From the NCBI GenBank assembly GCA_012270965.1, contig JAAXHJ010000041.1, positions 1-64,000 of the forward strand: a stretch of DNA of 64,000 nt. The letters run 5' to 3'. This stretch comes from Candidatus Palauibacter poriticola (GTDB lineage: Bacteria > Gemmatimonadota > Gemmatimonadetes > Palauibacterales > Palauibacteraceae). A program made the translations under genes and the position numbers. The notes beneath the pieces were generated by a model. It did no database searches, was not told where the DNA came from, and saw only the letters and a list, made by a program, of their open reading frames with translations. Positions 26,194 to 35,116 of the stretch are shown here, piece by piece; within the stretch, counting starts at the first letter, position 1; each line of letters starts with the position of its first letter.

Positions 26194-27336
26194 TCACACA
26201 CCACGTTCAACGTCCCGAAACGCATCAACATCGACCTGAAGCGCATCAAAGCGGCGCTTCCTCACTCCGACTTCGTGCTCGATCAACAGATCGATGAGCT
26301 TTTCACCGTCAATCAGCGTGATCGGAGCAGCTCCCAACTCCAATGCCGTGTCTTCGGCACCTGTGGCAAACTTCGATGTCGTGATGATCGTCCCTCGGAC
26401 AGCTCCGAATCGAAACAGGGAGCCTCGGAGCGCATCAACCACGGTGCGTTGAATCGTCCGGCTGTGCCGCTTCGCCTGCACGACTTCACGAATCGCAGTA
26501 ATCCCGAGTTCGATTTCTCCCACAACATCCACACCGCCATCCCCTGAGGCTTTCGTCACATAGACGTCACGGTAACCCATCTCGATCAGCAGTCGCTTAA
26601 TAAGATGTTCGAACGCGAATGGATCCAACTCCAGAAGGGCATTCCGTAGTTGGTCTCGTGCCGACGCTTCCTGCTTTCTTACAAGTCGTTGCAGTTCAGA
26701 AAACAAAGGGTCCGCGCCCGAGTCCAAATAAGCGAGCCCGGAATCGGTTACCGTGTAGTGGTTGGCCTTCCGGCCTATGAGGCTCCGATCCAGAAGATTA
26801 TTCAGGCGACGACGGAGCGCATCTCTAACAGTCGTGTCAGTCTTGTACGGTGACCGTACGCTCCTCAAGTAGTCCGACCAAACTTCATGGAGTGCGCCGA
26901 CGGGAGCCGGTCCCGCGTCGGCTACGAAATTGAGGAGCTGGACCACTCCTTCTTGCCGGTCGATGTGTTCTTCCGTCTCGCCGTATTCTCTGTCTCGAAA
27001 ATCCCTACCACTCGGAGTCAGATGAAGCACCCCGTCGGGGCCGGTCTCAAGAAGGGCGTAGTTCTGAATTAGCAACCAGTGGCCCGTCGTATATCTGGGA
27101 TTCACCCCTGCTTTCCAGATCTTTTGAGCCAAGACACCGTAATCACCCTCGAGTCTCTTGCCGATCCATCTGTCAGGATCCGTCCAATCGACAGGCTCCT
27201 GAGGTGTTCCGGTGAACTCCATTAGCTTGGCCCTGAGTTTCGTGACCCGTGATCGAGGCCACCCCGGCAACACCGTCAGAAGCTTGCGGATTTCGGAGTA
27301 CGGAGGATATACGGCAGTACGAACCCGCTTTGACAT
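26194..27336 (-). CDS. mrr: Mrr-type restriction endonuclease with long N-terminal region
   Basis: 380 residues from ATG 27336 (GTG 27345, in frame, is an alternative; a GAGGAG site precedes both). The last ~135 residues are the Mrr catalytic domain: LDPFAFEHLIKRLLIEMGY, then DGGVDVVG with the catalytic Asp, VQAKRH with the QxK motif, and TTSKFATGA. Mrr enzymes cut modified foreign DNA. The N-terminal ~240 residues, with GHWLLIQNYALLE and RRRLNNLLDRSLIGRKANHYTVTDSGLAYL, look like winged-helix modules that may read the target. GC content is lower than in flanking genes and there is no methylase nearby, which fits a stand-alone type IV defence gene gained by transfer. Confidence 0.9.
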   Translation of the reverse strand: MSKRVRTAVYPPYSEIRKLLTVLPGWPRSRVTKLRAKLMEFTGTPQEPVDWTDPDRWIGKRLEGDYGVLAQKIWKAGVNPRYTTGHWLLIQNYALLETGPDGVLHLTPSGRDFRDREYGETEEHIDRQEGVVQLLNFVADAGPAPVGALHEVWSDYLRSVRSPYKTDTTVRDALRRRLNNLLDRSLIGRKANHYTVTDSGLAYLDSGADPLFSELQRLVRKQEASARDQLRNALLELDPFAFEHLIKRLLIEMGYRDVYVTKASGDGGVDVVGEIELGITAIREVVQAKRHSRTIQRTVVDALRGSLFRFGAVRGTIITTSKFATGAEDTALELGAAPITLIDGEKLIDLLIEHEVGVRKRRFDALQVDVDAFRDVERGV

Positions 27337-27345
27337 CTCGGTCAC

Positions 27346-27539
27346 GTTCTCCTCATTCCCTCTAGGTCCACGCCTCGGAGCTGCATTGCTTTCATCGCTA
27401 TTGGATCGTCGCGATGAATGGACGCGCTTCGACCGGTCCAAGCAGAACGCAGCCGCCTCGTTGGCCAGCCCGTCAAAGGTAGGGCTGGGTCGGTAGAGCG
27501 AACAGGGGCAATCGAGTTGCTGCCCGAGGGAACGCCCGC
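27346..27539. other. Intergenic stretch upstream of the Mrr gene
   Basis: 194 bases between the Mrr gene and the end of the SLC13 gene, both on the minus strand. Composition changes within it from lower GC to the high-GC background. No promoter or terminator is clear. Confidence 0.5.
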
Positions 27540-29897
27540 TCAGAGCGGCCAGACGATGGGAAGGAAGAAGACGACCATGAGCAGCAGGAGCAGGAAGAGC
27601 GGCGCGCCGACCCTCGTGTAGTCGACGACTTTGTAGCCGCCCACGCCCATCACGAGCAGGTTCACCGGGTGGCCGAAGGGGCTCAGGAAAGCGCAGGAGG
27701 AACCCACCGCCACAACCATGAGCAGGGCCCGCGCCGAGAGATCCAGTTCGGAGGCGGCGCTGAGCGCGATGGGCGCGACGAGAACGGCGACCGCCGAGGT
27801 GGGGACGAACTGCGCCGCGAGCGCGCAGATGAGGAAGAGGCTCGCGATGAGGACGCGCGGTCCCATCTCCGCCGCCCGCCCCACGACTTCGCGAGCGATG
27901 AGTTCCGCCGTGCCGGAGTCCTCCATCGCGAGACCGAGGGCCAGCATCCCGCCAAGGAGCATGACGACCCGCCATTCGACGAAGGTGTAGACCTCGTTTC
28001 CCTTTACGCACCCCGTGAACACCGTCAGGAGCGCGCCGAGCAGCGCCGCAATGTACACGGGGAGCAGGTTGAGGGATGCCGTGAGGATGAAGCTCGCCAT
28101 GATCGCGCTGGCGATCCACGCCCTGTCGGCGCGAAACACCTCGTGGAGCTGCCCGTGGAGGACGAGGAATCGCGGGTCGCGGGCGAGGAGCGCGATCTTC
28201 CTCCGGGGGCCGTAGATGAGCAGCGCATCCCCGAACTGAAGGGCCATATAAGCGATCCGGAGGTTCGAGCGGAAGGCCCGTCCCCCCCGGAAGATCGAGA
28301 GCAGGTTCAGTCCGTAGGACTCCCGGAAGAGGACCTCGCGCAGCGTCTTGCCCACCAAGTCGGAACTCGGAGCGAGCGTCACTTCCGCGAACCCGACGTC
28401 CTCCGACTCCAGTTCGCCGACCGAGGGTCGTTCGTCCGTCCAAAGGAGTCCCTGCAGCGCCTCCAGCACGGCGAAGCAGGCCGGAGTCCCCTCCACGATG
28501 AGGCGGTCGCCGGCCCGCAACATCTCCGACGCGTGCGGCAGGGCGATGTCGCCGTCCTCGCGCTCGATCTCCAGTACCGTGAGATCGAAGGCGAGCCGGA
28601 GACGCGATGCCTCCAGCGTCTGCCCGTCCAGCCAGGAGCGATCCGGGACATGGAGGCGCATCAACCACCGGTACAGCCCGTATTCCTCGGTGGCGGAGCC
28701 GATGTCGGTCCATCCGATCGATGAGAACTCCGTCGCATGGCGGAATCGCCGGAGCTGGTCTTCTCGCCCCAGCAGGAGGAGCGCGTCGCCCGCCTCGAAT
28801 CGCACGGTCTGAAACGAGCCGCCCAGCACGTGGGCGCCGCGGCGGATGGCGACGACGTGCGCTTGGAACCGGTTGCGGAAATCGATGCTCCGAACCGTGC
28901 TGTCGATGAGGGTCGAGCCCTCGGCGATCTCGACTTCGGCCAGCACGGTCGAATCCCTCACGAGACGTCCCAGGGCATCGTTCGATTCCCGGTGCCTGGC
29001 GAGGTGACCCCAAGCCTGCAGGTGCTCGAGCGCTTCGATCCGCCCCTCGACGATGAGCACGTCGTCGCTCCGAAGCCGAAAATCCCGCTCCGGGGCCCGC
29101 ACCAGCTGCCCCTTGCGGCGCACGGCGAGCAGATCGTATCCGAGCGCCTGCCCGAGCCGTGCCTCGACGAGTGAACACCCGTCGAGCGCGGAACCCGAGG
29201 GAACCCGGAGTGCGATCAGCGACTCCGCGAGCTGGTAGCGGCCGCTGAGGTCGATCTCGTCACCCCCTTCCTCGTCCGCTGTGGAACGGTCCGGAAGGAA
29301 GTGCCTCCCCGCGAGGACCACGTACAGGATCCCCAAGCTGAGCGCGGCCGCGCCGACGGGCGTGAAGGCGAAGAAACCGAACCCCCCCTGCCCCATGCCT
29401 TCGAGGATGCTCGAGAGGAGGATGTTGGGCCCCGTCCCGATGAGCGTCGTCATGCCGCCGAGCAGCGCCGCGAAGGAGAGCGGGATCAACAGGCGGGACG
29501 GACGCATGCCGAGGCGGCGGGAGATCTCGATCACGACGGGTATGAGGAGGGCGACCGCCGCCGTGTTGTTCATCACCCCCGACATGAGCCCCGACGTCAG
29601 CATCAGCAGCGCCGTGACCCGCACCGGAGAGTCCCCCGCGAGCCGCAACACCTGCGCGCCGACGAGGTTCGCGACGCCGGTCTTGTAGAGCCCGCCGCTG
29701 AGCACGAGCACGGCCGCGATGGTGACCACGGCCGGGTTGGCGAACCCATCGATGGCGCGGGCCATCGGGATGACGCCCGAGATCGCCAGCGAGAGGAGCA
29801 CCATGAGCGCCACGCCGTCGTAGCGGACCCATTCCGTGATGAAGAGGACGACCGCCACCGCGACGATGGCGAGGACGATGATGACGTCGGCCGTCAC
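27540..29897 (-). CDS. SLC13/DASS-family transporter with four RCK_C-like domains
   Basis: 785 residues. Residues ~1-205 and ~610-785 hold the membrane segments, with MNNTAAVALLIPV and TSAVAVLVAPIAL as the paired substrate/cation motifs of the SLC13/ArsB superfamily. Between them lie four copies of a TrkA-C (RCK_C)-like fold rather than the usual two. Their last strands read LRSDDVLIVEG, FEAGDALLLLG, LRAGDRLIVEG and LQFGDALLIYG. RCK_C domains bind small regulators and gate transport. The likely substrate is sulfate or a dicarboxylate. Its start ATG overlaps the stop of the APC-USP gene (ATGA), so the two transporters are expressed together. Confidence 0.88.
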   Translation of the reverse strand: MTADVIIVLAIVAVAVVLFITEWVRYDGVALMVLLSLAISGVIPMARAIDGFANPAVVTIAAVLVLSGGLYKTGVANLVGAQVLRLAGDSPVRVTALLMLTSGLMSGVMNNTAAVALLIPVVIEISRRLGMRPSRLLIPLSFAALLGGMTTLIGTGPNILLSSILEGMGQGGFGFFAFTPVGAAALSLGILYVVLAGRHFLPDRSTADEEGGDEIDLSGRYQLAESLIALRVPSGSALDGCSLVEARLGQALGYDLLAVRRKGQLVRAPERDFRLRSDDVLIVEGRIEALEHLQAWGHLARHRESNDALGRLVRDSTVLAEVEIAEGSTLIDSTVRSIDFRNRFQAHVVAIRRGAHVLGGSFQTVRFEAGDALLLLGREDQLRRFRHATEFSSIGWTDIGSATEEYGLYRWLMRLHVPDRSWLDGQTLEASRLRLAFDLTVLEIEREDGDIALPHASEMLRAGDRLIVEGTPACFAVLEALQGLLWTDERPSVGELESEDVGFAEVTLAPSSDLVGKTLREVLFRESYGLNLLSIFRGGRAFRSNLRIAYMALQFGDALLIYGPRRKIALLARDPRFLVLHGQLHEVFRADRAWIASAIMASFILTASLNLLPVYIAALLGALLTVFTGCVKGNEVYTFVEWRVVMLLGGMLALGLAMEDSGTAELIAREVVGRAAEMGPRVLIASLFLICALAAQFVPTSAVAVLVAPIALSAASELDLSARALLMVVAVGSSCAFLSPFGHPVNLLVMGVGGYKVVDYTRVGAPLFLLLLLMVVFFLPIVWPL

Positions 29898-32191
29898 TGT
29901 CCCGGCCTCGGCCCCGGCCTTTGCCCCGGCCTCTGCCCCGTCCTCTGCCCCGGCCTCTGGATCGTCGACACCGCCTGGGCGAGCCCTCGCGCGGCGCGCG
30001 TCCCGGCGTGGCGCCGCCGGCCGAGGAGGATGAGCGGCATGTCCGTCCTCCGGGCCACCTCCAGGGCGAAGGCGCCGATCACCGGTTCGCCCCTGCCCCG
30101 CCGTTCCATCCCCATCACCACCAGATCATTCTCCCGTCCCAGGCGGGCGACCGGTTCCGCCGGGTCGTCCGTGTGTTCGAATGCGACTTCATACGGACCC
30201 GCGGCCTCATCCCTGGCGAGCTGCCGGATGGTGCGCTCGACCGTTCGTCGCCGGTCGGGGGACGCGTCGGACGGGAGCGTGCGCAGGAAAGTGACGGAGC
30301 GCTCGGAGGAGCGGGCCAGGCTCCCGAGCAGCCGGGCGCGCAGTTCGCTGTGGTCGCGCCGCCCCATCACCGGCACGAGAATGCGCCGCGCCTCCTCGAT
30401 CCGCCAGCGGGGCGGCGCCCGCACAATGACGACGTCCGCCGCAATCCGGGAGATGAGGCCTTCGAGCCGTGCCTCCATCCGGGGTTCCGTGAGCCGCGGC
30501 AGCCCCACCAGCACCGTTTCGCACGTGCGGTTGTTGGCCACGCGGGCGATCTCGCCCCAAACGTCCGACGCAACCGTGAACAGCGTCTCCGGCTGAACCG
30601 CGTCCTCGAGACCGCGCCCCACCGACTCGCCCAGGATGTCCTTGGCGTCCCGCACCACCGCGTCGATGGAGACGGCGGGCCGTCCCTCCCTCGGGATCAC
30701 CGACAGCAACAGGATCCGCCCGACGCTCGGGGCGCGCACGGTCGTGGCCACGTCCACGAGGCTCGCCGCGCTGGCGGGATTGCCGATCGGCACGAGGACA
30801 AGCGGGCTGCGGCCGCGGAGGCGGGCGAGATCGGGGTCCCGCGCCTGAGCGCTCGCGTCGGCGAGACGGGCGCCGGGCGCGAGCAGGATCAGGTAGAGCC
30901 CCACGCCGAGGCCGAGCCACAGCACCACGACCCGTCCCGCCTCCGGTACGGCGATGGCTTGGAAGATCGCCAGCCCCAGGCAGAGGGCCGCGCCAGCCGA
31001 CGGGAGCGCCGCCGGGCGCGGGTGGCCCGAGCGCCTCCGCGCGAGCATCGCGGCCCAATGGACCATCGCGAACGAGATGAGGAAGATGAGGCTGGACGCG
31101 GCGCCGGCCGAGGCGACGTTCCCCACCGCGACCGCGATCAGCGTCATCATCGCACCCGTCGCGACCACGGCGATGGCCGGCGTCCCCGTCCGCCCCCGCA
31201 TCTCTCCCACCCGGCGGGGCAGCGTCCGGTCGCGCGCCATCGAGAACGCGACGCGCGAGGCCCCGAACAGGTTCGCCTGCAGCGCGGACAGCATCGACAG
31301 GAGTCCGGCCCCGATGACGAGCCAGTAGCCGGCCGATCCCATGAAGCGCTCGGCCGCCTCGGCCACGACCCCCTCCGGGTTTGCCCGCGCCGCGGCCTGA
31401 ATCCCCTCGGCAGGCGCGCCGACGGTCGCGACGACGACGAGCAGGGGGATGTAGACGACGAGCGCGATCCCGAGCGACAGATACATCGCGCGCGGCACCG
31501 TGTGGCGCGAGTCCCGGACTTCCCCGCCCACGGCGGCGATGAGGTCGAACCCCTGCAGGGCGATGAAGGTGTAGCCCATGGCCTGCAGCAGACCGAGCGA
31601 ACCCTCGGGAGTGAACGGACTCAGCCGCCGGAGCGCCGCTCCGGGTTCGCCCATGATCCACGCCGCGAAGCCCCCGGCGATGAGGACCGCGAAGACGATC
31701 ACCTTGCCGATCGTGGCCGCGTTCCCCCCGCCGGCGGTGCGCTGAACGAGGAGGAGCGAGTAGACGGCGACGGCCCCGACCGCGAGGGCGACCTGCGTGC
31801 GGCCCTGTCCGATCCAGTCCCACGAGGCACCCAGCACAGGGGCCAAACGCTGCAGGCCTTCGACGAGGAAGGCGGCGAAGCCCAGCGCGTAGAGGACGCC
31901 CGCCACGATGGAGGCGAACCAGACCACCCATCCCACCACGAAGGCGACCTCGATCGAGAGCACCTTCTTCGCGTACGTGTAGATGCCGCCGGACTCCGGG
32001 AAGCGACGCGCGAGGCGGGCGAAGCTCATCGCGGTGAGGAACGCGATCCCCCCGTTGAGGCCGAAGGCGAGGATGGCGGCGGGGCCCGCGGTCGCGAAGG
32101 CGACGCCCGCGAGCGCGAGGACCCCGCCCCCCACGATCGCACCGACTCCCAGCGCCGTCGCGCCGTAGAGCCCCAGATGCCGTTCGCTCAT
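29894..32191 (-). CDS. APC-superfamily permease fused to two universal-stress-protein domains
   Basis: 765 residues from ATG 32191, chosen for GAGGG eight bases upstream; an in-frame upstream ATG at 32222 is possible. Residues ~1-440 form about twelve membrane segments, beginning YGATALGVGAIVGGGVLALAG, the APC substrate-binding first helix. Residues ~465-740 are two Usp-like domains, with LVLVPIGNPASA, LVGLPRL, RILVPVMGRRDH and LVVMGMERRGRGE; ATP-binding glycine spacing is only partly kept. The C-terminus is a run of GQRPG repeats. It probably imports an amino acid or cation under control of its soluble domains. Downstream partner: the SLC13-type gene. Confidence 0.88.
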   Translation of the reverse strand: MSERHLGLYGATALGVGAIVGGGVLALAGVAFATAGPAAILAFGLNGGIAFLTAMSFARLARRFPESGGIYTYAKKVLSIEVAFVVGWVVWFASIVAGVLYALGFAAFLVEGLQRLAPVLGASWDWIGQGRTQVALAVGAVAVYSLLLVQRTAGGGNAATIGKVIVFAVLIAGGFAAWIMGEPGAALRRLSPFTPEGSLGLLQAMGYTFIALQGFDLIAAVGGEVRDSRHTVPRAMYLSLGIALVVYIPLLVVVATVGAPAEGIQAAARANPEGVVAEAAERFMGSAGYWLVIGAGLLSMLSALQANLFGASRVAFSMARDRTLPRRVGEMRGRTGTPAIAVVATGAMMTLIAVAVGNVASAGAASSLIFLISFAMVHWAAMLARRRSGHPRPAALPSAGAALCLGLAIFQAIAVPEAGRVVVLWLGLGVGLYLILLAPGARLADASAQARDPDLARLRGRSPLVLVPIGNPASAASLVDVATTVRAPSVGRILLLSVIPREGRPAVSIDAVVRDAKDILGESVGRGLEDAVQPETLFTVASDVWGEIARVANNRTCETVLVGLPRLTEPRMEARLEGLISRIAADVVIVRAPPRWRIEEARRILVPVMGRRDHSELRARLLGSLARSSERSVTFLRTLPSDASPDRRRTVERTIRQLARDEAAGPYEVAFEHTDDPAEPVARLGRENDLVVMGMERRGRGEPVIGAFALEVARRTDMPLILLGRRRHAGTRAARGLAQAVSTIQRPGQRTGQRPGQRPGPRPGQ
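29897..29960. repeat. 12-base tandem repeats at the gene end
   Basis: Five to six imperfect copies of a 12-base unit (TGCCCCGGCCTC-like on the plus strand) encode the C-terminal GQRPG/GQRTG repeats of the APC-USP protein, up to its stop codon. Confidence 0.85.
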
Positions 32192-32409
32192 CCCCGAGTC
32201 CCTCAAGCTTGCGGTGGACATGCCCGCAGGACACGCCGTGTGACGTGCCGCGTCATTGCTTTCGGCGGGAGCCCCGCTAATCTTGGGTCGCACCCCAAAG
32301 TTGTCACTCCGGCCGTCCCGGCGGAGCAAAGTGAACGAACCAGCCCTCTTCTCCAAGCGTTTCCGCGGCCCGGCAGATCGTCCGAGTCAGCTTCACTGGC
32401 GAGAGCAGG

Positions 32410-32814
32410 ATGAGTAGCAGGTCCAAGCTCGGCCTCGCGGGGTTCATCTTGCTCTTTGTCGGCGTATTCGCACCCATCGCGCAAGTCCCCGTCATCGGAA
32501 ACATCCCCTTCTTTCGGAGCGGCCAAGGAGAAGGAGTGGGCTTGATGGGGCTCGCGCTGGTTTCGCTCGGGCTCGTATTGGCCCGACGCTACGAGTGGCT
32601 CTGGTTGACCGGGCTCGGGTGCGGCGGGCTATTGCTGTTCGCCTTCGTGAACGTCCGACAAGCTCAGACCTGGGTGGCTTCCGAACTCGCCGACCACCCG
32701 CTTGCGGGGGCTCTCGGAGTAGCTGTCCGACTTCAGTGGGGTTGGGCGGTTCTCGGTCTGGGGGTTGCCTGCCTCCTGGCATGCGCAGCCATGAACCGAG
32801 ACTCCGCTTCGTAA
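32410..32814 (+). CDS. Small membrane protein, four segments, unknown function
   Basis: 134 residues from ATG 32410, with GAGAGCAGG upstream. Hydrophobic stretches appear at about residues 8-27 (LAGFILLFVGVFAPIAQVPV), 42-58, 62-80 and 106-125. A short loop, NIPFFRSGQGEG, lies between the first two. I do not recognise a family, although the layout resembles small integral proteins with a conserved Pro-rich first loop. It stands alone between the divergent APC gene and the convergent TlpA-like gene. Confidence 0.6.
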   Translation: MSSRSKLGLAGFILLFVGVFAPIAQVPVIGNIPFFRSGQGEGVGLMGLALVSLGLVLARRYEWLWLTGLGCGGLLLFAFVNVRQAQTWVASELADHPLAGALGVAVRLQWGWAVLGLGVACLLACAAMNRDSAS

Positions 32815-32862
32815 CCGAAGGAGCCTCAGCATCGGCAGTCGTCTTCCCCCAAAACGGGGGAT

Positions 32863-34941
32863 CTACGGGCTGCGGAGGGCCTCGATGCGGCGGGCGACGC
32901 CTTCTTCGTAGCCGGATTCCTCGAAGCCCTCGCGCTTGAACTGGATCATGCCGGCGTGGTCCAGATAGAACGTCGTCGGGTAGGCGAGGATCTCGTAGTC
33001 CAGGGCGAGGCCCTGCTCGTCGAACAGGACCGGGAAGGTGAAGCCGCCCTCCTCGATCTGCCGCGCGACCTCTTCCCGGGGAGACCCCGCGGTCGCAACG
33101 GTGAGAAACACGACATCCTCATCGTCCTCGTACGTCTTCAGCAGCTCGACGAAGTGCGGCAACTCCTCGAGGCAGGGGCCGCACCACGTGGCCCAGAACT
33201 TGAGCACGACGATCCTTCCCTCGAGGTCGCCCGGACGCCACTCGACCCCATGCTGGTCCTCGAGCGCGAAGGCGGGCGCCTCGCGCTCGATGCGCGCGCC
33301 GAGTTCGCGCCGCTCCAGCTCCTCCGCCACAACGGGCTGCCGTATCGCGAGCCGCTCTTCCACGTCGTCGGCGGACAGGCCGATCGCCGCGGCGGCCTCC
33401 ACGGCGGCGGGGCGATACCAGCCGCGGAAGGCCGTGGCTTCCACGAAGACGTCGAGCGCTTCGGCCGGACGGTCCTCGCGGAGGAGGTGCCGGCCGTATG
33501 CGGCAAGCGTCCAACTGCGTCGGGACTCGGTCGCAAGTTCCTTGAGCAGCGTTCCCGCCGCCTCGATCTCGCCAAGCTGGGTGAGTGCCCGGGCCTGAAT
33601 CACCCGAGCCTGATCGATGAAGCCCCGGCGTGATTCCTCCCGCTCCCGGCCGCGGCTTCCCGCATAGAGGTATCCCGGACGGTCCGCGCGCAGATCCTCC
33701 TCGAGCGCAATGGCCCACTCGAGCACGACCTCGGGCCGGATGCCGAAGTAGAGGAGGGTGAGGAGCCTGGAACCGTAGACCCCGTTCTGCCACTGGATAT
33801 CCTCCGTCGCGGCGATGAACAGCGCGTCGGCGGCGTCCGGATCGAGCGCCGGGCCCGGCGGTTCGGCCGCCACAAGTGGGTAGTTCAGTTCGGATGACGA
33901 GGGCTCCGGGTCCAGCGAAGCGAGGATCTCGGTCTCGACCGACGCGTAGCGCCGGACGAACCACGCGGCCCGTTCCGAGAGTTGCGTCGACTTCAGTCCC
34001 TCGGCGACGAGGCGGGACAGCTCGTCCCATCGATCTCCCTCGGTGGCACCTCCACGGTCACGACCCCCGTAGAGGAGGTCCTGCCATTCAATGGCCAGGT
34101 TCCAGTAGCGCAGATCGCCCGCCAGATCGCCGCGGTCGGCGGCGGCCTCCAAGCGTGCCAGCCAGCGGTCCGCGTCGTCGTCCCGCCGGAGCATGCGGAA
34201 GTCGTATCCCGCCGCGAGCCGGTACAGGACCGGCGCCGCGACACTCGCGTCTCCCTCGATCTCGGCGGCGAGCGCGTCGAGGACGTTCCCGATCGAGTCC
34301 CTCACGGCCTGGGCCCGGTCCCCCTCCTCCCGCTCGGCGAGTGCGATGCGGAGCGACCCCAGGGCGTGCAGCAGGATCTGGTCGTCCGGCCGCGTGGCCA
34401 CAACCTCGGCCAAGATCGCGGCGTAGGTTTCGAGTTGCCCGAGATCCGACGCCGCCTCCCGCGCTTCTTCGTAGATGACGGGCCGGTCCGGCGCGTGGCG
34501 CAGCGCCTCGGGGAGAACGCGCAGAATCTGCTCCCCGTACCTCCGGTCCGTCTCGAAGATGCCGGCCCAGCGAAGATCGTGGACGTAGCCTTCCCAAGCG
34601 GCGGAATCGTCGGGTTCGAGTTCGAGCACGCGCTCCCAAGTCCGGGCGGCTTCCGCGTGAAGACTGAAGTAGCTGGCCAGCGTGGCGTACTGACGGTGCG
34701 CCTCCGCGTCACCGGGCGACGCGTTGCGCGCCGAATCGTAGCGAACCATGGCCCGTTCCAGCCGGATGGCCTCGAGGTCCGCCGCCGCGTCCGCCACCAA
34801 ATCCGCGTGCGGGCGCCCGTCGCCGCACCCCGCGAGAAGGGCGAGGCCCCCGAGACCGGCGAGACCCGCGAGACCGGCCCGGCCCCCGAGACCGGCCCGG
34901 GAGAGAGTCATAGATCGCTTCGCCGTCGCCTCGCTTCTCAT
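32863..34941 (-). CDS. TPR lipoprotein with C-terminal TlpA-like thioredoxin domain
   Basis: 692 residues from ATG 34941, chosen for GGAGG five bases upstream. A lipoprotein signal ends LALLAGC. Residues ~30-520 are helical repeats with TPR character (AEAHRQYATLASYFSLHAEAARTWERVLELEPDD). Residues ~545-690 are a TlpA/AhpC-type thioredoxin with the active site WATWCGPCLEELP, a conserved cis-Pro loop (YPTTFYLD) and the strand VVFLTVATAG. It should reduce disulfides in an exported partner bound by the TPR region. The signal region is encoded by a degenerate GLGG/GLAG repeat. Transcribed away from the symporter gene. Confidence 0.87.
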   Translation of the reverse strand: MRSEATAKRSMTLSRAGLGGRAGLAGLAGLGGLALLAGCGDGRPHADLVADAAADLEAIRLERAMVRYDSARNASPGDAEAHRQYATLASYFSLHAEAARTWERVLELEPDDSAAWEGYVHDLRWAGIFETDRRYGEQILRVLPEALRHAPDRPVIYEEAREAASDLGQLETYAAILAEVVATRPDDQILLHALGSLRIALAEREEGDRAQAVRDSIGNVLDALAAEIEGDASVAAPVLYRLAAGYDFRMLRRDDDADRWLARLEAAADRGDLAGDLRYWNLAIEWQDLLYGGRDRGGATEGDRWDELSRLVAEGLKSTQLSERAAWFVRRYASVETEILASLDPEPSSSELNYPLVAAEPPGPALDPDAADALFIAATEDIQWQNGVYGSRLLTLLYFGIRPEVVLEWAIALEEDLRADRPGYLYAGSRGREREESRRGFIDQARVIQARALTQLGEIEAAGTLLKELATESRRSWTLAAYGRHLLREDRPAEALDVFVEATAFRGWYRPAAVEAAAAIGLSADDVEERLAIRQPVVAEELERRELGARIEREAPAFALEDQHGVEWRPGDLEGRIVVLKFWATWCGPCLEELPHFVELLKTYEDDEDVVFLTVATAGSPREEVARQIEEGGFTFPVLFDEQGLALDYEILAYPTTFYLDHAGMIQFKREGFEESGYEEGVARRIEALRSP

Positions 34942-35116
34942 GCTGCCCTCCGAACGTGTTCCTCGAAGCCCTCGTCGCGGCACTCGGGCCCCGCATGGAT
35001 CCCGCGGCGCCGACACTCTGCCGACACCGAATCCTCGGACGACGGTTGTCAGCGGCCCGTCCGTGGCGGAAGGTAGGTCACCCGAGGTTGCCCGGACAAT
35101 GCGAACGGAGGCGTGA

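Noticed and set aside
32275..32310. Possible promoter with a TTGGG/CCCAA hairpin before the APC gene
   Set aside because: The minus-strand GTGACA and GATTAG boxes match consensus poorly, so it is not listed as a promoter.
29921..32413. 830-codon plus-strand frame opposite the APC-USP gene
   Set aside because: Composition is a reverse image of the real gene (His/Arg/Asp-rich); no start signal or domain.
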